Shown here in pieces: positions 1 to 15,400 of a DNA stretch of 64,000 nt. The notes beneath the pieces were generated by a model. The model worked only from the letters and a program-made list of their open reading frames with translations. It was not told the origin of the DNA and made no database searches. The position numbers and the translations under genes were made by a program. This DNA comes from Anthopleura xanthogrammica (taxonomy: Eukaryota; Cnidaria; Anthozoa; Actiniaria; Actiniidae). The DNA is taken from the NCBI GenBank assembly GCA_964019055.1, contig OZ025220.1, positions 6,843,120 to 6,907,119 of the forward strand, in the 5' to 3' direction. Each line of letters begins with the position of its first letter. Position 1 is the first letter of the stretch.

Positions 1-187
1 CCAATCATGTTCGCTCGAGCCACCAAGCCTTTATTACTGGACGATAGTTCCAAAAACTATCTCCGAGTCGATTTGCTATGCACTGGAAATGAGCAAAATA
101 TTTCAGAATGCAAGACTAAGATAGAGCCCATTGTTATTTTCTTCTTTCCTTCAATTCAATCACTGGATGGTGTTTCGTGTAGAAAAG
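1..187 (+). CDS. Exon: C-terminal part of an SRCR domain
   Basis: Frame 1 is open from the window edge. It carries the SRCR-type pattern [13 protein letters not shown] and ends with DGVSC before a GTATAT donor, in phase 1. One of the usual SRCR cysteines is not seen, so the domain may be divergent or begin in an exon to the left. Confidence 0.75.
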
Positions 188-438
188 GTATATAAATAAT
201 GATAATAATTTATGATTTATATAGCGCCCTTTCTATGAATATATTCAAAGGCGCTTTTACAATCATGAGAGGTGGTTAGTATAAGGTGTAGGCACTGAGG
301 GTGGTCACTGCCAGGGTTTCTTTACGTCCTCAGTGGTTCTTTTCCGTCCCTCCGATATTGGGTAGTGATGAAGTGTGGAGAGACGGGACCGCCATTTAAA
401 GTGGTCATCCGAGCCACTTGAAAGTCTAACCGTTTGCA

Positions 439-498
<60 letters not shown>

Positions 499-3400
499 AG
501 CCGGGACTCGAACCACGACCTCCCGCACGAAAGCCCTATGCTTAATCAACTGAGCCATCCGGGAGGCGGTTAAATGGCATTTAGAAATGTTTTTTTTTTA
601 TGTAAATAAAATAAAGTCCCCTAGTACTAATCTCAACAGCGGATAGGTTGATAACCTACATTGAAAAGACATCACTCCCCGTAAGGGGTTCTTCTGATAC
701 GTTTGCTCCACACGACCTTCTTCTGCATGAGCTATTTACAACACACAACACTAAACCAACATGTTGATTTTTAGCTATGGAGCTAGGAAAATTGGAGAAC
801 CAGAGAAAAAACCGTCTTGGAAACCAGCTGATCCGAGAAAAAATTCTCATTATCTCATTATCTCATTAAAAATGTTAACCAATCAGAATAAAAACAATTT
901 GCAAAACTAAGGTGTCACCCTGGGGAAACGGACATTTCTTTATTTGATTTTCCATATCAATAAAGAATATCCTAGTAAAAGTACACAGGCTTCATGACAC
1001 TTCAGTTTTGCAGTGACTATTTCAGATCAGCTGGAAAGGAGAGAACAACACATGAAAGAAATTCAACTTACATAGGCGGTTAAGTCGAGACTCAAACGCG
1101 CGAAAAGGCATGATATACACAATGGTAAGAGGCAGCGCCGTAGCAGCTCATGCTACCCATAACAGTGCACTGCCACTCCAGTACCCGTACTTGTTATATT
1201 TTTTTTATTCCCAGATTATCAGTGTCCCTCAGGCTGTACGTGCAGTTTGGTCGATAGATACGGTAAGTTTTTTTTTTATCTTCCGAAGGTCATGAGAATA
1301 AAAACTTAGAGATTTCAGTTAAGATTGTGTTACCCTCGTAAATAAAGATTAAAATATATGAAATAAAGAAAATAAATAAATAAATAACTAAATTGGTGCG
1401 GTCAGCGCCGTCACCGCCACGGCAACCGTGCTTCATGCTTCATGATAGAAATATTGATTTTAAATATTTATCGACAGTTCGGTGTGTCAACTCCAACCTG
1501 ACCGAGACCATTGACACTCCTTTATACATAGAAGTTTTGTAAGTATCAAGGGATATTGGCAGTCAGCACAATATACATCATTATTATATGGCTACGATAG
1601 TACGCGCGCCCTGATTGGTTGATTTCCGGTCTGAGATTTTCCCATGAAAGACCGTTACCATGACAATTGGTCCGGATCGTATATCAAATTTGCGAGTTTG
1701 TTTACAATTTTCACGGCGTGAAATTTGACATTTTTTTCTCGTTAAACAAGAAATTTATAAGCAAAATAAAAAAAGGCGAATAAAGAAATTATGAGCGACG
1801 AAGAGGACCATTCTCCGAGCGAACTTTACTACCCTGACGAGCTCGAAGTGGACATGAAAATGAAAACCAACAATATTGGCAGTCAGCACAATATATATCA
1901 ATCTCATCGAGCCATGGAACAAACTCTAGGGCGATTATATTTAGGGGAATTGGCATTTATAGGGTTGAGAGGAAAACCAAATTCGACTAGAGAAATACCT
2001 TCAAATCAAGGGAGAGATTTACAGATAGCTACAGCGATGTTGGTTGCCAATAGGGATATAATGTAGACAACCAACAAGGGGTCTTAAAACCGATGTATGG
2101 GGCCGAACTGATAGAAAGGGGTAAATGAAGCCCGGGGGTGGGGGTACTGCCTATAATTGACTATACGGGGATGCTCCGCCCGAAAGGGGTACGTTTTTCA
2201 GGCCGCAGGCATAGAAAAGGGGTGGGAATTTGTGAATTTTGGTATAAAAAGGGGTAGTTTTTCTTCAAAAGTATATGAAAGGGGTACCTTTTCAGGCAAA
2301 AAGGTATGTAAAAGGGGTAACTTTTTTTCCTGAAATTTGGTATATCAAAGGGTAAGGGGTCGAGAGTCCGGGCGGAGCATCCCGTATAAAACGACCCGAA
2401 ATACCCCCCCCCCCCCCCGGAAATGAAGTATGTTCTGCATTAATATTATGTGTTGATTTCTAAAAGATCTCTTGTAAACAATGGCGAAAAGATAGAGATG
2501 GAGGAAACACACCTTCTTCGATTACCTTATCATTTGAAAAAATTGTAAGTGATCATCAAAAGTGATTTCTTGAAAGGAACTGAAGGTGGCCTACGATATA
2601 GTTAGCTTCGCGACAGAAATTGGTTGCTCTAATATAAGTGCTCAAGTACTCTTGTAATATAAGTGACTAGCTGTAATATACAGTTTTAAAATAAATATAT
2701 TAAAAATCACTAGAAATTGATATCGTGAAAATTAACGTTCCACTTTATTAATGATATGGAAATTAATATTAAAAGAAATTAACACGACTTAAATTAACGC
2801 GATTTTTTGAAATTCGCGTTAATTTCATGAAGCGTTAATTTCCTATAATATGTAATTATATTTTATTTTACGAAGGGAAATCAAAGGTTATGAAATTCAT
2901 CGTCTTAAAAGGAAATATTTCTTGAAGCTTGAATATTTAAGTGAGCTGTAAGTATATGTCCACCGATCGACAAGTGTCAGCATAATACTCTAGTTTAAAA
3001 TCCTCTGTTGCTCAGGGTAAGCCTCGATTTCGTATTGAAATACTTTGAACATCCATGCATTCCAGTGAAGGCCCGTGGAATAGACCATTTTTGAGATGCT
3101 CGAGAGCTTTCAAAAATATCGCAGGCGCGTACATGATTTCGAGGTATTTTCGGGCAGAGTTAATAGCGCGCCTGATCTTGCCCGAAAATGCCTCTTTTTC
3201 ATGTCTGCGATAATTTTGAAAGCGCTTGCGCATCTCGAAAATGGTCTATTACAAAGTGTTTGTATTGTTGTAGTTGTGCATTCTTTACTTTACTGTTGAT
3301 ATTTGTGATTATTTAGACACTGAAATGAGGTTTACCCTGAGAAATGAGCCTGTAATCACGGAAGCCAGCTGTATTTGACAAATTCGATAATGGCCGATAA

Positions 3401-6400
3401 ATGTACACGTCAGCTTAATAAGGCATACCTATTGACACTAGAGAAAAACGTTTGCGCATGTGTGCCTTTCCGCAAGCTTTCCAAGAATTTACAAGAGTTT
3501 TAGTGAGAAAATAAATTTTTGTTTTCTCCGAGTATACAAAACATTTCGTGGGTATACTTTTGTTAGACCAAGATACTGTATTAATAAAGACAATATGAAA
3601 GAATTAGCCTTAAGTTTCAAGAACTGACTCTAAGTTTTGGCATTTTGTAAAGACTATTCTTCAGGCAAGTGTGAAAGTCAAATTTGCATATTTTTACAAT
3701 AGCACGAAGACGCTTTTGACTAATTTGCATACGGACTTCGAGCATGCGCAGACGTTTTTCACGCGTGTCATACCTATTATCAAGTCCAAATGTTTCCCCC
3801 TTGCATTTTAGTATTTTACATCAAAATAACCTCCAGGAAATAGAGCCTTGGAGCATTTCAAGATTAGATATGGACAAAATGTGAGTAAAACATGCTAAAC
3901 TCAAACCTATCTTACTAAACTGAAGAATGGATAGATGGAATGGATTGGTGGAATGGATAGATGGAATGGATGGGTGAAATGGATAGATTAAATGGATGGG
4001 TGAAATGGATAGATGGAATGGATGGGTGAAATGGATAGATGGAATGGATGGGTGGAATGGATAGCTGGAATGGATGGGTAGAATGGATAGATGGAATGGA
4101 TGGGTGAAATGGATAGATGGAATGGATGGGTGAAATGGATAGATGGAATGGATGGGTGAAATGGATAGATGGAAGGGATGGGTGAAATGGATAGATGGAA
4201 TGGATGGGTTGAATGGATAGATGGAATGGATGGGTGGAATGGATAGATGGAATGAATAGATGGAATGGATGGGTGGAATGGATAGATGGAATGGATAGAT
4301 GGAATGGATGGGTGAAATGGATAGATGGAATGGATGGGTGAAATGGATAGATGGAATAGATGGGTGAAATGGATAAATGGAATGGATGGGTGAAATGGAT
4401 AGATGGAATGGATGGGTTGAATGGATAGATGGAATGGATGGGTGGAATGGATAGATGGAATGAATAGATGGAATGGATGGGTGGAATGGATAGATGGAAT
4501 GGATAGATGGAATGGATGGGTGAAATGGATAGATGGAATGGATGGGTGGAATGGTTGGAGTGATGAATGAATCGATGGTTCGAATGATAAATGTCTATGC
4601 ACTTGCTCTCATAGACGATGTCCCTGGTCTGCCGCAGAAATGTATTCTGGGACTGTTATCTCAATCAAATGACACCAAACAAAAGACATCATGGTTTGTT
4701 TTTCTTTTGTTTGGACCCCCGTTTGGTGCTATTTGATTGAGTTAAAAGCCCCAGAGTGCATTGCTGCAGAACAATAGCGATATAGTTCATGTTTTACAGA
4801 GATATACAAAACAACAATATTACTCGCCTGAGAAAGCATGCTTTTATCGGTGTCTGTCGATGCAAGGCGATGTAAGTACAACAGAAATAGACTTTCCCAT
4901 TGCTATTTTTTCTGAAAAGCACCAAGAAATCCACTTTAGTTAGAACAGAAATAGAGTAGTAAATCCTGTTAATAGCACTAGTTACTTGACGTAAACTTTT
5001 GTCATTCACGTGGCAACCAGTGATCGATTGGCCAATGAAACAAAGCAACTTGTGAAGAGTTTTAGTGAATATGCATATTAACATCACAAAGCTAATGTTT
5101 GTAAACACCAACTACAGGAACCGTGGAGCGGTGGGGCTCTATAAGAGTCTAGTGTGAGAAAATGTGGAGGGGCTAAGACTGGAAAATGTAATTAAGAGAC
5201 TAGTGCGGGAAGGGGAAAAAGTGGTAGGGTTGTATAAAGCATCTCATTTTCTGCGGTCCCAAAAATAGTGCTTTATATTTCTTTAAAGAATATTTCTATC
5301 TCATGAATTAGAAAGATAGAGCTTGAAGTTGGAAACTGTTACTTCCAAAAGACTTTGGATTTTGTTGTCAAAACAGTCGATAGAAAATGATACTTGGCCC
5401 ATCGATCACCTAAAATGAATAATTGCAACAGACCTCTTTAGCTTGAGCGTAATGTTTTATCATTTCAATCCAGAAAATAAAAGTAAAAAAAAGTATAGAA
5501 AGGTAGTGAATACTTTTCTTTCCATTTTGTTTCAGTATACTTTTCAATAATTCAATAGAAGTTTTAGAGGAAGATGTATTTGGATTGGTTTACTCATTGT
5601 AAGTACCATATAGATGTTCTGTAACACAGTGATGAAAACATGTACACTAGCCAAAAGGACGCAATATGAAGGGAGGATCAAGGGGGTGTGAACTGGGTAA
5701 CAAGTGACCCTCCTTGGAGTTAAATATAATAAGAATAAAGGATAAAATAACCCCAATAAAGACACTATGTAATGCCATGCTAGGTACCAGTCACCCCCTT
5801 GTAATGTAATTTGTTGCAGGGTAATCGAACGAAACCACATTTCCACCACTGGAGGATGGACGCTCCCTCCGAATTCAAGGTGAATAAAAACAACAACAAG
5901 AACAAGAACAACAAAACTTTACCCAGACACAAAAAAATCTATCCGTTACTTATTTATTTTTTTGTATTTTTTTCTTTTTTTTTGTTTTTTTTTTTTGTGT
6001 AAAATATTTGGAATAGCGCCGCAGGTTTTGATCAACAATGCTTTGGGATTAGTTTTTCGATCAGCTGTTGTTCCATCGTTTTATAACCTACATGCTCCAT
6101 TCACCCTACAACATAGTGTAGTACTTGCATATTAATAGTTTACACAATTTGCAAAGACTGGATAATAAATGTTTACCAAACATGCCCCTACCCCTACCCA
6201 AATAGTAGTTTCGTATTTTCTATTTATCGATTTAACTTATGTCCAAAGGTTGAAAGAAATGATGAGAAGCAGACTCTCAGAATTTGAACAATTCACTACC
6301 AAATTGAAAGAGCTTATTCCGTATTCCCCTACCTCGTATACTTTGTAAGTGCAGACAACATTGTAAACCCACTTAAAACAACACCCAACTAACCAAAACT

Positions 6401-9400
6401 CAAATAATGATAAATAATAATAATTTAATTCTTAGCTTATCACTTTCGAAATCTCAATGCGCTTACATAAATAGACTCAAATAAACTAATAATAATTACA
6501 AAGTGAAGTGTTATTAAGAAACCCCACTGGAAAGGAGGCAAACTATTCACAAGCATGTTCGAGAGGCCGAATTGGACCTAATCGAAATCAGGACAAATAC
6601 AGTCTCAGCGGGGCTCGAACCTGGCACCACCGGATTGCGAGACCAACGCTCTGACCACTCGACCAAACAAACAAACAAACAAACAAGACTAACAAAGTCT
6701 ATTACAGTGAGGACACTCGAACCATGAACACTTGATATTTTTATATTTTTTGTTTTATGGACTTTCTACTTCTTCAAACCTTCTGAAAATGAACCACTGA
6801 ACTCAAAAAATCTTATTGTTCAAAATAAATCATATTTCCAATCGATTCACACAAGGGATAAAGGAGAAAAAAAGTACGAAAAAACCTCAAAGTGTTCACG
6901 GTTCGAGTGTCCTCACTGTAAATTAAGTTAAAAAAAGTGGGAGAGTAGTTGCCTCTGGTACCATGGGAGTGTACAGAATATAGGTAAAGTATTTAAAGCG
7001 AGTGGGAACGTGACGTACAGTATTTAATGAAATGAAATCTGTGAGCAAAAACAGCTTTTAACAACTTCCCATCGACCATTTTGGTACATTTTACACTATG
7101 AGCGAACGGATGACCATATAAATAAATTATACGGGAAAAGAAAAGTGCTAATTAATGGATGGATGGATGGATGGGTGGGTGGATGGATGGGTGGGTGGGT
7201 GGATGGATGGGTGGGTGGGTGGGTGGATGGATGGGTGGGTGGATGGATGGATGGGTGGGTGGATGGATGGGTGGATGGACGGACGGACGGACGAATGGAT
7301 GGATGGATTATCCCATTTACTCTTATTCAAATTGGGCAACTTGCGAACCAAAAGTCCAATCAAACAAACCACAATCAATCAACCATGAACGCAACCTAAT
7401 TCAAGACCAAACCCCATTCAAACACAGCCTGCCAAGACCAATAAACCTTTTTTCCCTTTCCATTACTTTGTATCATTTCAATTTATTGTTTCTATAGGAA
7501 TTTAAAAAGTAACAGAATATCAACAATTCGTGAAATACGAGGAGGAGAGATCTTTGGAGGTACCAGAACACAGCTTTTCATTCTGTTAGTATTTTGCAGC
7601 GGCTAGATCACAATACACCTCTTTACCACCGTTGTTTGTTGTGCCCATTTCAGACCACATGATGCCACTCTTGGGAGTTGATTCTTTCATGTGTAAATAT
7701 TTTAACAAAAGAATATTTCTCAAGGGAATGACATGTAGTCTGAAATGGGCAATTTGCATACGAAGGTAAAGAGGTCTATTATAAGGCAAGCTCTGTTCCT
7801 TTTTCCTAGCACACCCTCAGCACACTGCGGTTTATTATAGACCCGTTGCACTAATGGGTCAAAACAATATAACTCCCTTAGCTTCTCTTGAGGATTGAAA
7901 TATTTTGTGATGTTAATATTTTTCATTGTTTCGGTACCCCGGTTGGGAGTTAGTGCAAGGGGTCTATTGTCTATCCTATTTATTGTTTGTAAATTGTTTC
8001 TTTTTGTTAACGGATCAAATTTGTTTGTCACATGTTCGAGAAAGTGCTTCGTTTTCGTTTAATAGAAGCGCTACAGACTCCTTAAGGTCCATGTGTTCTG
8101 ATTTCACGGTTGCGAACTCTCCTAATATACCCTTTGTGTTTTTTTGGACTTCGACTAGAATGCCGTACATCATTGAAAGCGTAGGCATAGATTCATTTCC
8201 CTCCATGTGCTCCTCGTCCAACATTTTTACAGATTTGTAGACAGGCGACGTTTCTTGCGACGAGGTTCATGATAAGCGCTCTTGTAAACCTCTTTTACTC
8301 ACGAGGAATTTACTTTACAATATCTTTATCATTGCTTCATAACCATGTTAGTATTTTGGAGTTTAAGCCGAGGGTTTTCTGTCCTGGTTTAAACACGTCC
8401 GTCCGCCATGATGGTCTTATCACACACAGGGGCGGATCCAGAATTTCACAAAGGGGGGTTCCATTTCGTCTTCACTCTTTCAACAACTGATACGTAAAAC
8501 TTCATTGCAGGATGCATTCTCATTATTTCATATACCCCTTTTCAAAGGGTCTGATGCTCAAAGGGGGGTTCCGTGGAAACCATGGAACCTCCTCTGGATC
8601 CGCAACTGACACATCCTTTTTATTATTTCAAGTATATTGACAGACAATCTAATTAAAAAGATCGACAAGGGAATGTTTTATCTTCATCTGTTCCAATACT
8701 TGTAAGTACAATTTATGAACTAACACTAATGTCACGAGTAACGAATAAGTGCAAAATGTCTTCGTACTATTTTAAAAATATGGCAAAATGAGAAGCGGCT
8801 CCAGGATTTGTGCTAGGGGCCGTTCAATTTTGGCTAGAACAAACAAACAAACAAACAAAAGCAGGGCTTCAAAAGCCCAGTCAATATATATATATATATA
8901 TCTGGATGTGTCTATTTTGACGGTAAAGTGCTCAATACATTAACATGTAGAGCGTTATAGATTATAGATTGTAGATAGATCAAAGACAAGACATAACTTT
9001 TGCTGTTACTCGGAGTTTCACGCTTACGCGATCTTCAGACAGTCTTTAATAAAGAATGATCCATACTGTAGTCTATATATACCTGATCATTCTTTATTAA
9101 AGACTGTCTGAAGATCGCGTAAGCGTGAAACTCCGAGTAACAGCAAAAGTTATGTCTTGTCTTTGATCTATCTACAATCTATAATCTATATATATATATA
9201 TATATATATTGGATATTTTATCATTAAAACCAGTCAAAAAACAAAAAAACAAAAATTGGATATTTTATCATTAAGGGGTTCGTCGTCCTTATTTAAGCGG
9301 TTTACTGGAGTTAAGACGAACCCCCCTCCCCCTAAGCCTCGTGACAAAGCGGAAAATTTCTATGCAAATATAGCAGCGAACAAATAAACGTACCGAGGGG

Positions 9401-12400
9401 AAAAAGAATATATTTATTTGACAGATTCCACATCATTTTTCAGATACCTGGATTCAAACCCCTTGGAAGTGATTGAAGAAGGAGCTTTCCGTAATCTTCC
9501 ATATTTGCAAATGCTGTAAGAAAGAAGTCCATATGAACCCCATGCGAGTATGGTCGCCCGATTCATTGTTAGGAATAAATCGTTATTATTTTACTCTCTG
9601 CTCTGCTTTGCTTCGATCGCTTCGTTTTGTTTTGGTGGATAGGTTGGTTGGTCTTGTTGGTTGGTTGGTTTTTTCGAAGGCCTTGAAACATCCTCTCAGG
9701 GGTTGATCGAAGTCTGGGCACGGCTAACTCGCAGATAGAACCCTGAAACAACCTCTGGGCTGATCAAAGTCAGGGCACGGCTAACTGACAGATAGAACCC
9801 TGAAGCAACCTCTGGGCTGATCTAAGTCAGGGCATGGCTAACTCACAGATAGAACCCTAAAACATCCTCTGGGCTGATCAAAGTCAGGGCATGGCTAATT
9901 CACAGATAGAACCCTGAAACATCCTCTGGGCTGATCAAAGTCAGGACATGGCTAACTCACAGATTGAACCCTGAAACATCCTCTGGGCTGATCAAAGTCC
10001 GGGTATAGCTAACTCACAGTCCAAACCCTGAAACAACCTCTTGGCTGATCTAAGTCAGGGTTTGGCTAACTCACAGTCCAAACCCTGAAACAACCTCTGG
10101 GCTGATCTAAGTCAGGGCATGCCTAACTCACAGACAGAACCCTGAAACAACCTCTGGGCTGATCTAAGTCAGGGCACGGCTAACTCACACGTCAGTCAAA
10201 TTGGAATTTAATGAGGTTTTGCCGGCGAAGGAAAGAAAACCGAATCTGGGACCCAAGTGATGAGATGCCAGTGGATTACTGCTATCACCTTTGATTCCTT
10301 GTCTACCATTGCCAAATGTTGAAGACATCTGTTGTTGATAAATTAAAATGTAATTTTTTTGACCAGAAATTTGATAGACACCAATTTGCAGAAGATATCA
10401 ATTGGATTATCGCTTCACATGCCATATTACCCATCAAGAAGAAGAAGGTCGATGCCATCTTATCATGAGGTCATGAGCATATCGATACAAGTGTAAGTAA
10501 TTTATAATTTATAAATTGTAGAAGGAAAAGAAAACAAAATGTACTGATGTTTTTTTGCGAAATTTGCGATTTTGCATGACGACGAAGTTTTGAGAAACCT
10601 TTGTGCCAATTTTCACTACGACGCAAGCACAAGCACAAGGATCAAAAAACTCACTTATGCTTGCGTTATAGGCAAAACGAAATTTTTGCTTGCACCTGTG
10701 CTTGCATGGCTAGTATAAACCAGGCTTTATGATATGAGTTTTTGAATCTAAGCTCCTACTGTGGCTACTGCAAGACAAAATTTGCTACAAATTTCACCGT
10801 AATTGAGCAGAGTCGTTCAGCCGATAAAGCCAAAAATGAAGATAGTAGTTTGTAAAGTATTATATTTTGGTCATTCTTGTTGGTTAAGAAATGCTCAAAA
10901 TTTTTGTTTGACCTCCCTCACACCTTAGTACATCACAGTTTAATCGAAAAGCTTATTACGTCTAGTAAAATGAGGTGGAGTTACGCACTACGAATTATAC
11001 AATACAATACAATACAATAAACTTTATTTTACGAGGGAAAAATACGTATGGTCTTACGCAAACGAGTTACGTGCTAGGAAGACACTTATTTTGCTAAAAC
11101 AACGCCCATTTTGACATCTGTACGTAACTCGAAGACAAACATCATTGAAATAAAACTCGAGTAACGTAACTCGAACCTGAAAGAATGAAAAGTTATTTTC
11201 AAATTGCGCGCTAATTCCGTAACTTGATCCTAAAAGTCGACAAATGCTTTTTCCAGTTTTGAAAATGCATCAGAATAAAGAAAATGCACCACAGTAACTC
11301 CAAAAGGTATTTTTCGACTTTTAGGATCGAGTTACTGAAATAGCGTGCAACCCGAAAATATCTCTGTGTTGGGTTCGAGTTACGTGACCTGATTATTTCA
11401 ACGATGTTTGTTTCGAGATACGCACATATGTCAGAATAGGGTAATAGATCTTCTTCTATTTTTCTTGGCTTTTTTTCTGTGTGTCTGTTTTATTGTTGTT
11501 GCCTAGTGCTTTTTTCGGTTTTAGTGGATTTTTTGTCTATTTATTTATTTATTATTTTTTTTGCTTTGTTTGATTTTTGGGTCTTTCGTTGTTGTCATTG
11601 TTGTTGTTCTTGATGTTTGTTTTTCTTAAATTGACTCCAGGTATAAATCACAAAGTCCTTTTTTATTTATTTGCTCTGTTGGAGTCGCAAATCTCTATTA
11701 CGAAAGGGGATACAAGTATTACCCATCGAGTAGTAATTGCCAAGCTTGTCCACTAGGATCCTATAAGGTTGGAACAAGAGATGGAACATGCGTACAATGC
11801 CCAGCTGGTAATTATAACATGGTGCTCAATTTTATTGCAGAAATTACTGTAGTACACAGAATATAGACCCTTTTTAGTTAATAAATCCTACAAAGCTTTA
11901 TTTTCCGCGTTTGACGTCAAATTTATTCTTTGAAATTTGTTCTTGTGAATGAAATTGAAAAGAATAAATTTGAAGTCAAACGCAGAAAATAAAGCTTTGC
12001 AGGATTTATTAAAAGGGTCTATAGATGTAATCATTATTTAAAGATTATTAAAATTCTCAATATTCTTCGAACTCAGGCCTTTTAATGGTTGGTTGTGAAA
12101 GTGTATCTTTTTTACTGCCGTCTATCAAAATGACGTCATCTTCTGAACCAAAACCGAATCCGAATCATGCAATCGACCGATCGAGCATTTTCGGGTAGAG
12201 TCAATAGCGCGCGTGATCTTGCCCGAAAATACCTCTTTTTCATGTCTGCGCCTGCGAAATTTTTGAAAGCGCTCGCTCATCTCGAAAATGGTCTATTAAG
12301 CCAAGGATCTGGTTCATCTTCAGGTGGGTTCTACCAAAATGAAGAAGCTCAGTTTAAGATCCTGTCTCACGGATTAGGGTGTAAGCAGTGTCCATCAGGA

Positions 12401-15400
12401 TCATTTGTTACAGAGGAACAAGCGCCAGGAAAGGATCGAGCTGAATGTCAAGCTTGTCCAGACGGTAAACTAAGAGCCATGTTTGAATGGGGATGATTGT
12501 GTATAGTGTTAATTGCACAAACGTACGAAACAAACTCCTTCAATATTTATCGATACTCTGAAACAACGTGTAGATTCATCAAAGTTAGGGCACGGCTAAC
12601 GTTATCACAGGTTGACCCCTCAAACAACCTCTGGGCTGATCAAAGTCAGGGCACGGCTAACTCACATATAGATACCTCAAACAAACTCTGGGTCGATCTA
12701 AATCAGGGAGCAGCTAACTCAAAGATTGGATAAAAGATCCAAGCGAGAAGCCCTCGAATCAATCGAACCCGAGACCCTGTAACTGACTCCTTCTCAATTT
12801 AAGATAAACTCCGTAGTCTAGTTAAAAGTGACGTAAAGCACCACAGTTTATTTAAAAGGAAAACAATACCGCTGACTGGCTAGCTAATGGGTAAACAGAT
12901 TTTGGTGGTCATAATTGCACGCAGGGTTTTTCAAATCGATTAGAATCCAAATAAACTTCGTTTCTTTTTCAGGAACACACTGGGACCTCCCCGCCTTGTT
13001 CAGAGCTTGTTTGTGTCTGGATAATCATTACCGCGTTCATCGCTTTCAGAAGTGTATGTCATGTGATGAAGGATACAAATGCGTTAACGAGTCAGTCAAC
13101 CTCTTGCCTGGTTTCTACTGGAAGTGGAACTCAACACATGCAAAATACCTTTATACTAACTTCTCGGCAGAGTTACAAGTTAGGAATAAGACTTACAATA
13201 AAAACTTAACGTCTTATTCGCTGGGTATCCCGAAAGCATATGCATGTCCAGTTGCCGAAGCATGCAAGGGTGGTCTAGACTCTGAATGCTCTCTTGGCTA
13301 CAAAGGTCCCCTCTGTGCTGTCTGTAGTGAGGGTTTCTATATGCTGGCATCAACATGTCGTAAATGCCCGTCCTTACCATGGATCATAGCACAGGTTGTT
13401 CTCATCACTGTCATAGTTGCCGGTCTTCTTATATTCATGGTTAAAGAAAAGAAAAACAAGTCCAACACAAGATCGCTATCCGACGCTATGACAGCACGAC
13501 TGAAGATTATCATTGGATTCTTCCAAGTCACTTCAGGAACAATATCAGGTTTTTCTTACATCAAATGGCCGGATGTTATGATTTCGGCGATCAAATATGC
13601 TGAGCTTTTCCAGATGAATTTTCTTCAAATCGCTCCACCAGAATGTCTGACTCGTTCGCTGAAAACAGACATCCATGTCAAGTTGATGTTTATCTTTGCA
13701 TTTAACAGCACAGTCATATTCTTAGGTTTGCTGTATTACTATATTAAAACCCGAAGCAAGTCAAGGAATGGCGAGGAGAACGAAACTGTCAAATCCTCCG
13801 CTCAACAGCAATGTTTTCGTGCCGTTTTTCTGATCCTTTTCATCTCATACCCGCTGACCAGCAGCCACATTTTTATGGTTCTTCCGGAAGCGTGCCACAA
13901 AGTCTGTACATCGACAGAAGAGAACATTTGCAACTATTACCTGAAATCCGATTACACTGTGCGCTGTGACAGCCAAAGGTTCTTCTGGTTTAGCATCTTT
14001 GCACGAGTTCTTTTGGTTTATCCAGTAGGATTTCCATTGCTAGTGTTGTATCTTCTTTGGAAGCACTACTATCAAAAAGCCGAAACAACGAAAAGAAGAA
14101 AGGACGCACTTGGTATAGCTCTTGGATTAAGGTTTCTGTATGAGAACTATGCAGAGAATGTGTGGTTTTGGGAGATCATTGAGTTGATACGCAAAGTCCT
14201 CCTTACATCAGTCATCCTTCTGCTTAAAGCTGGCAGTCGTTTTTCCATTGGCATCACTGCTATAATATCTGGTTTATATTCCATCTCTTTTGCGTATTTC
14301 AAGCCTATGACAGATGTTTTTGAACACTGGTTGCAGTTGACTTCTCTGTTGGCAACGCTGGTCAATATGATCGTTGGAATATTGCTCGTAACACAAAATG
14401 ATGTTTCATCAGCCACTGGAGAAGCTTTGGACGGAGCAGTAATCAAGGTTCTGTTGATGTTAGCCAATGCGGCAGTCCTGGCTATAATGGCTGGTATGTA
14501 TGAAGATGGCAGTTTTTAATGTAAACTAGACGCTCTAGGGCGTATACTCGTGCCCATTGGTGAAAGGAGTAAGCTTTTGAGAACATGAAGGTCTTAAAAT
14601 ATATAGCAAACTTAGAGAGAACTGATAAGCTAGGCCTCTAAGTACCTTTGAGTTCATTTTAAATTCATTTAAGTTCGGCAAAGTTTGGCATTTCTCTTTG
14701 AGTTCGTGGAAGGACCCGTTCCGAAAACGCTCGACATCGTTTAGTGTGGGTCTACCACGAATGGCGTACGCATTTGTGTGTATTTTGAGCGTCCCGAAGC
14801 AAAATAACTAGCCATAATTATTTTCAATTCGATCACAACCTTCTACAAGCCCAAATCTGAACAATGGCGTTGTGTCGCAGGCACACCAACCTCGTGACTT
14901 GCACGTGGAATGCCTCATTCAAGCACGTGGAATGCACATTCTCGACGTAGACGATAGATATAAAGCCCAAACCTAGACTCGGCCCGGCCTAGAGGCCTGG
15001 GCACGAGTAATTAGCAGAGGGAAGTGTGGTGCAGAAAGGGAAGTAGGTGAAAAAGGGCTTTGGGAGGGGGTCAAAGATCATAGATACCAATCCAAATTTA
15101 GTTGAAAAGGTTGTTTTTAAGTACGCTACCAGCAAAGCAAGTGATGTGTAGTTAGATGATCACATGTGATCTCAGACCTTATTTTGACTGCACTCTCAAG
15201 ACCCTTTGTACCAAATGAGGGTCCTGAAGGGGGGGGGGGGGGGGGTCCTAATCCCATTTCCCAGCTCAAAGATTTGCAAAATCCCAGTTCCAGTCATTTA
15301 AAATCTCAGTCCAAGTTATAGAGTTCGAGTTCGAGATTTTTCAAAATCCCACTACCAAAAATGGCTAAATCCCAGTCCCAGTGCATGAAATCACATTTTT

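Noticed and set aside
14494..14519. Receptor ending at the TAA at 14,517-14,519
   Set aside because: A consensus donor just before it joins in phase to an open exon at 15,550; kept only as an alternative.
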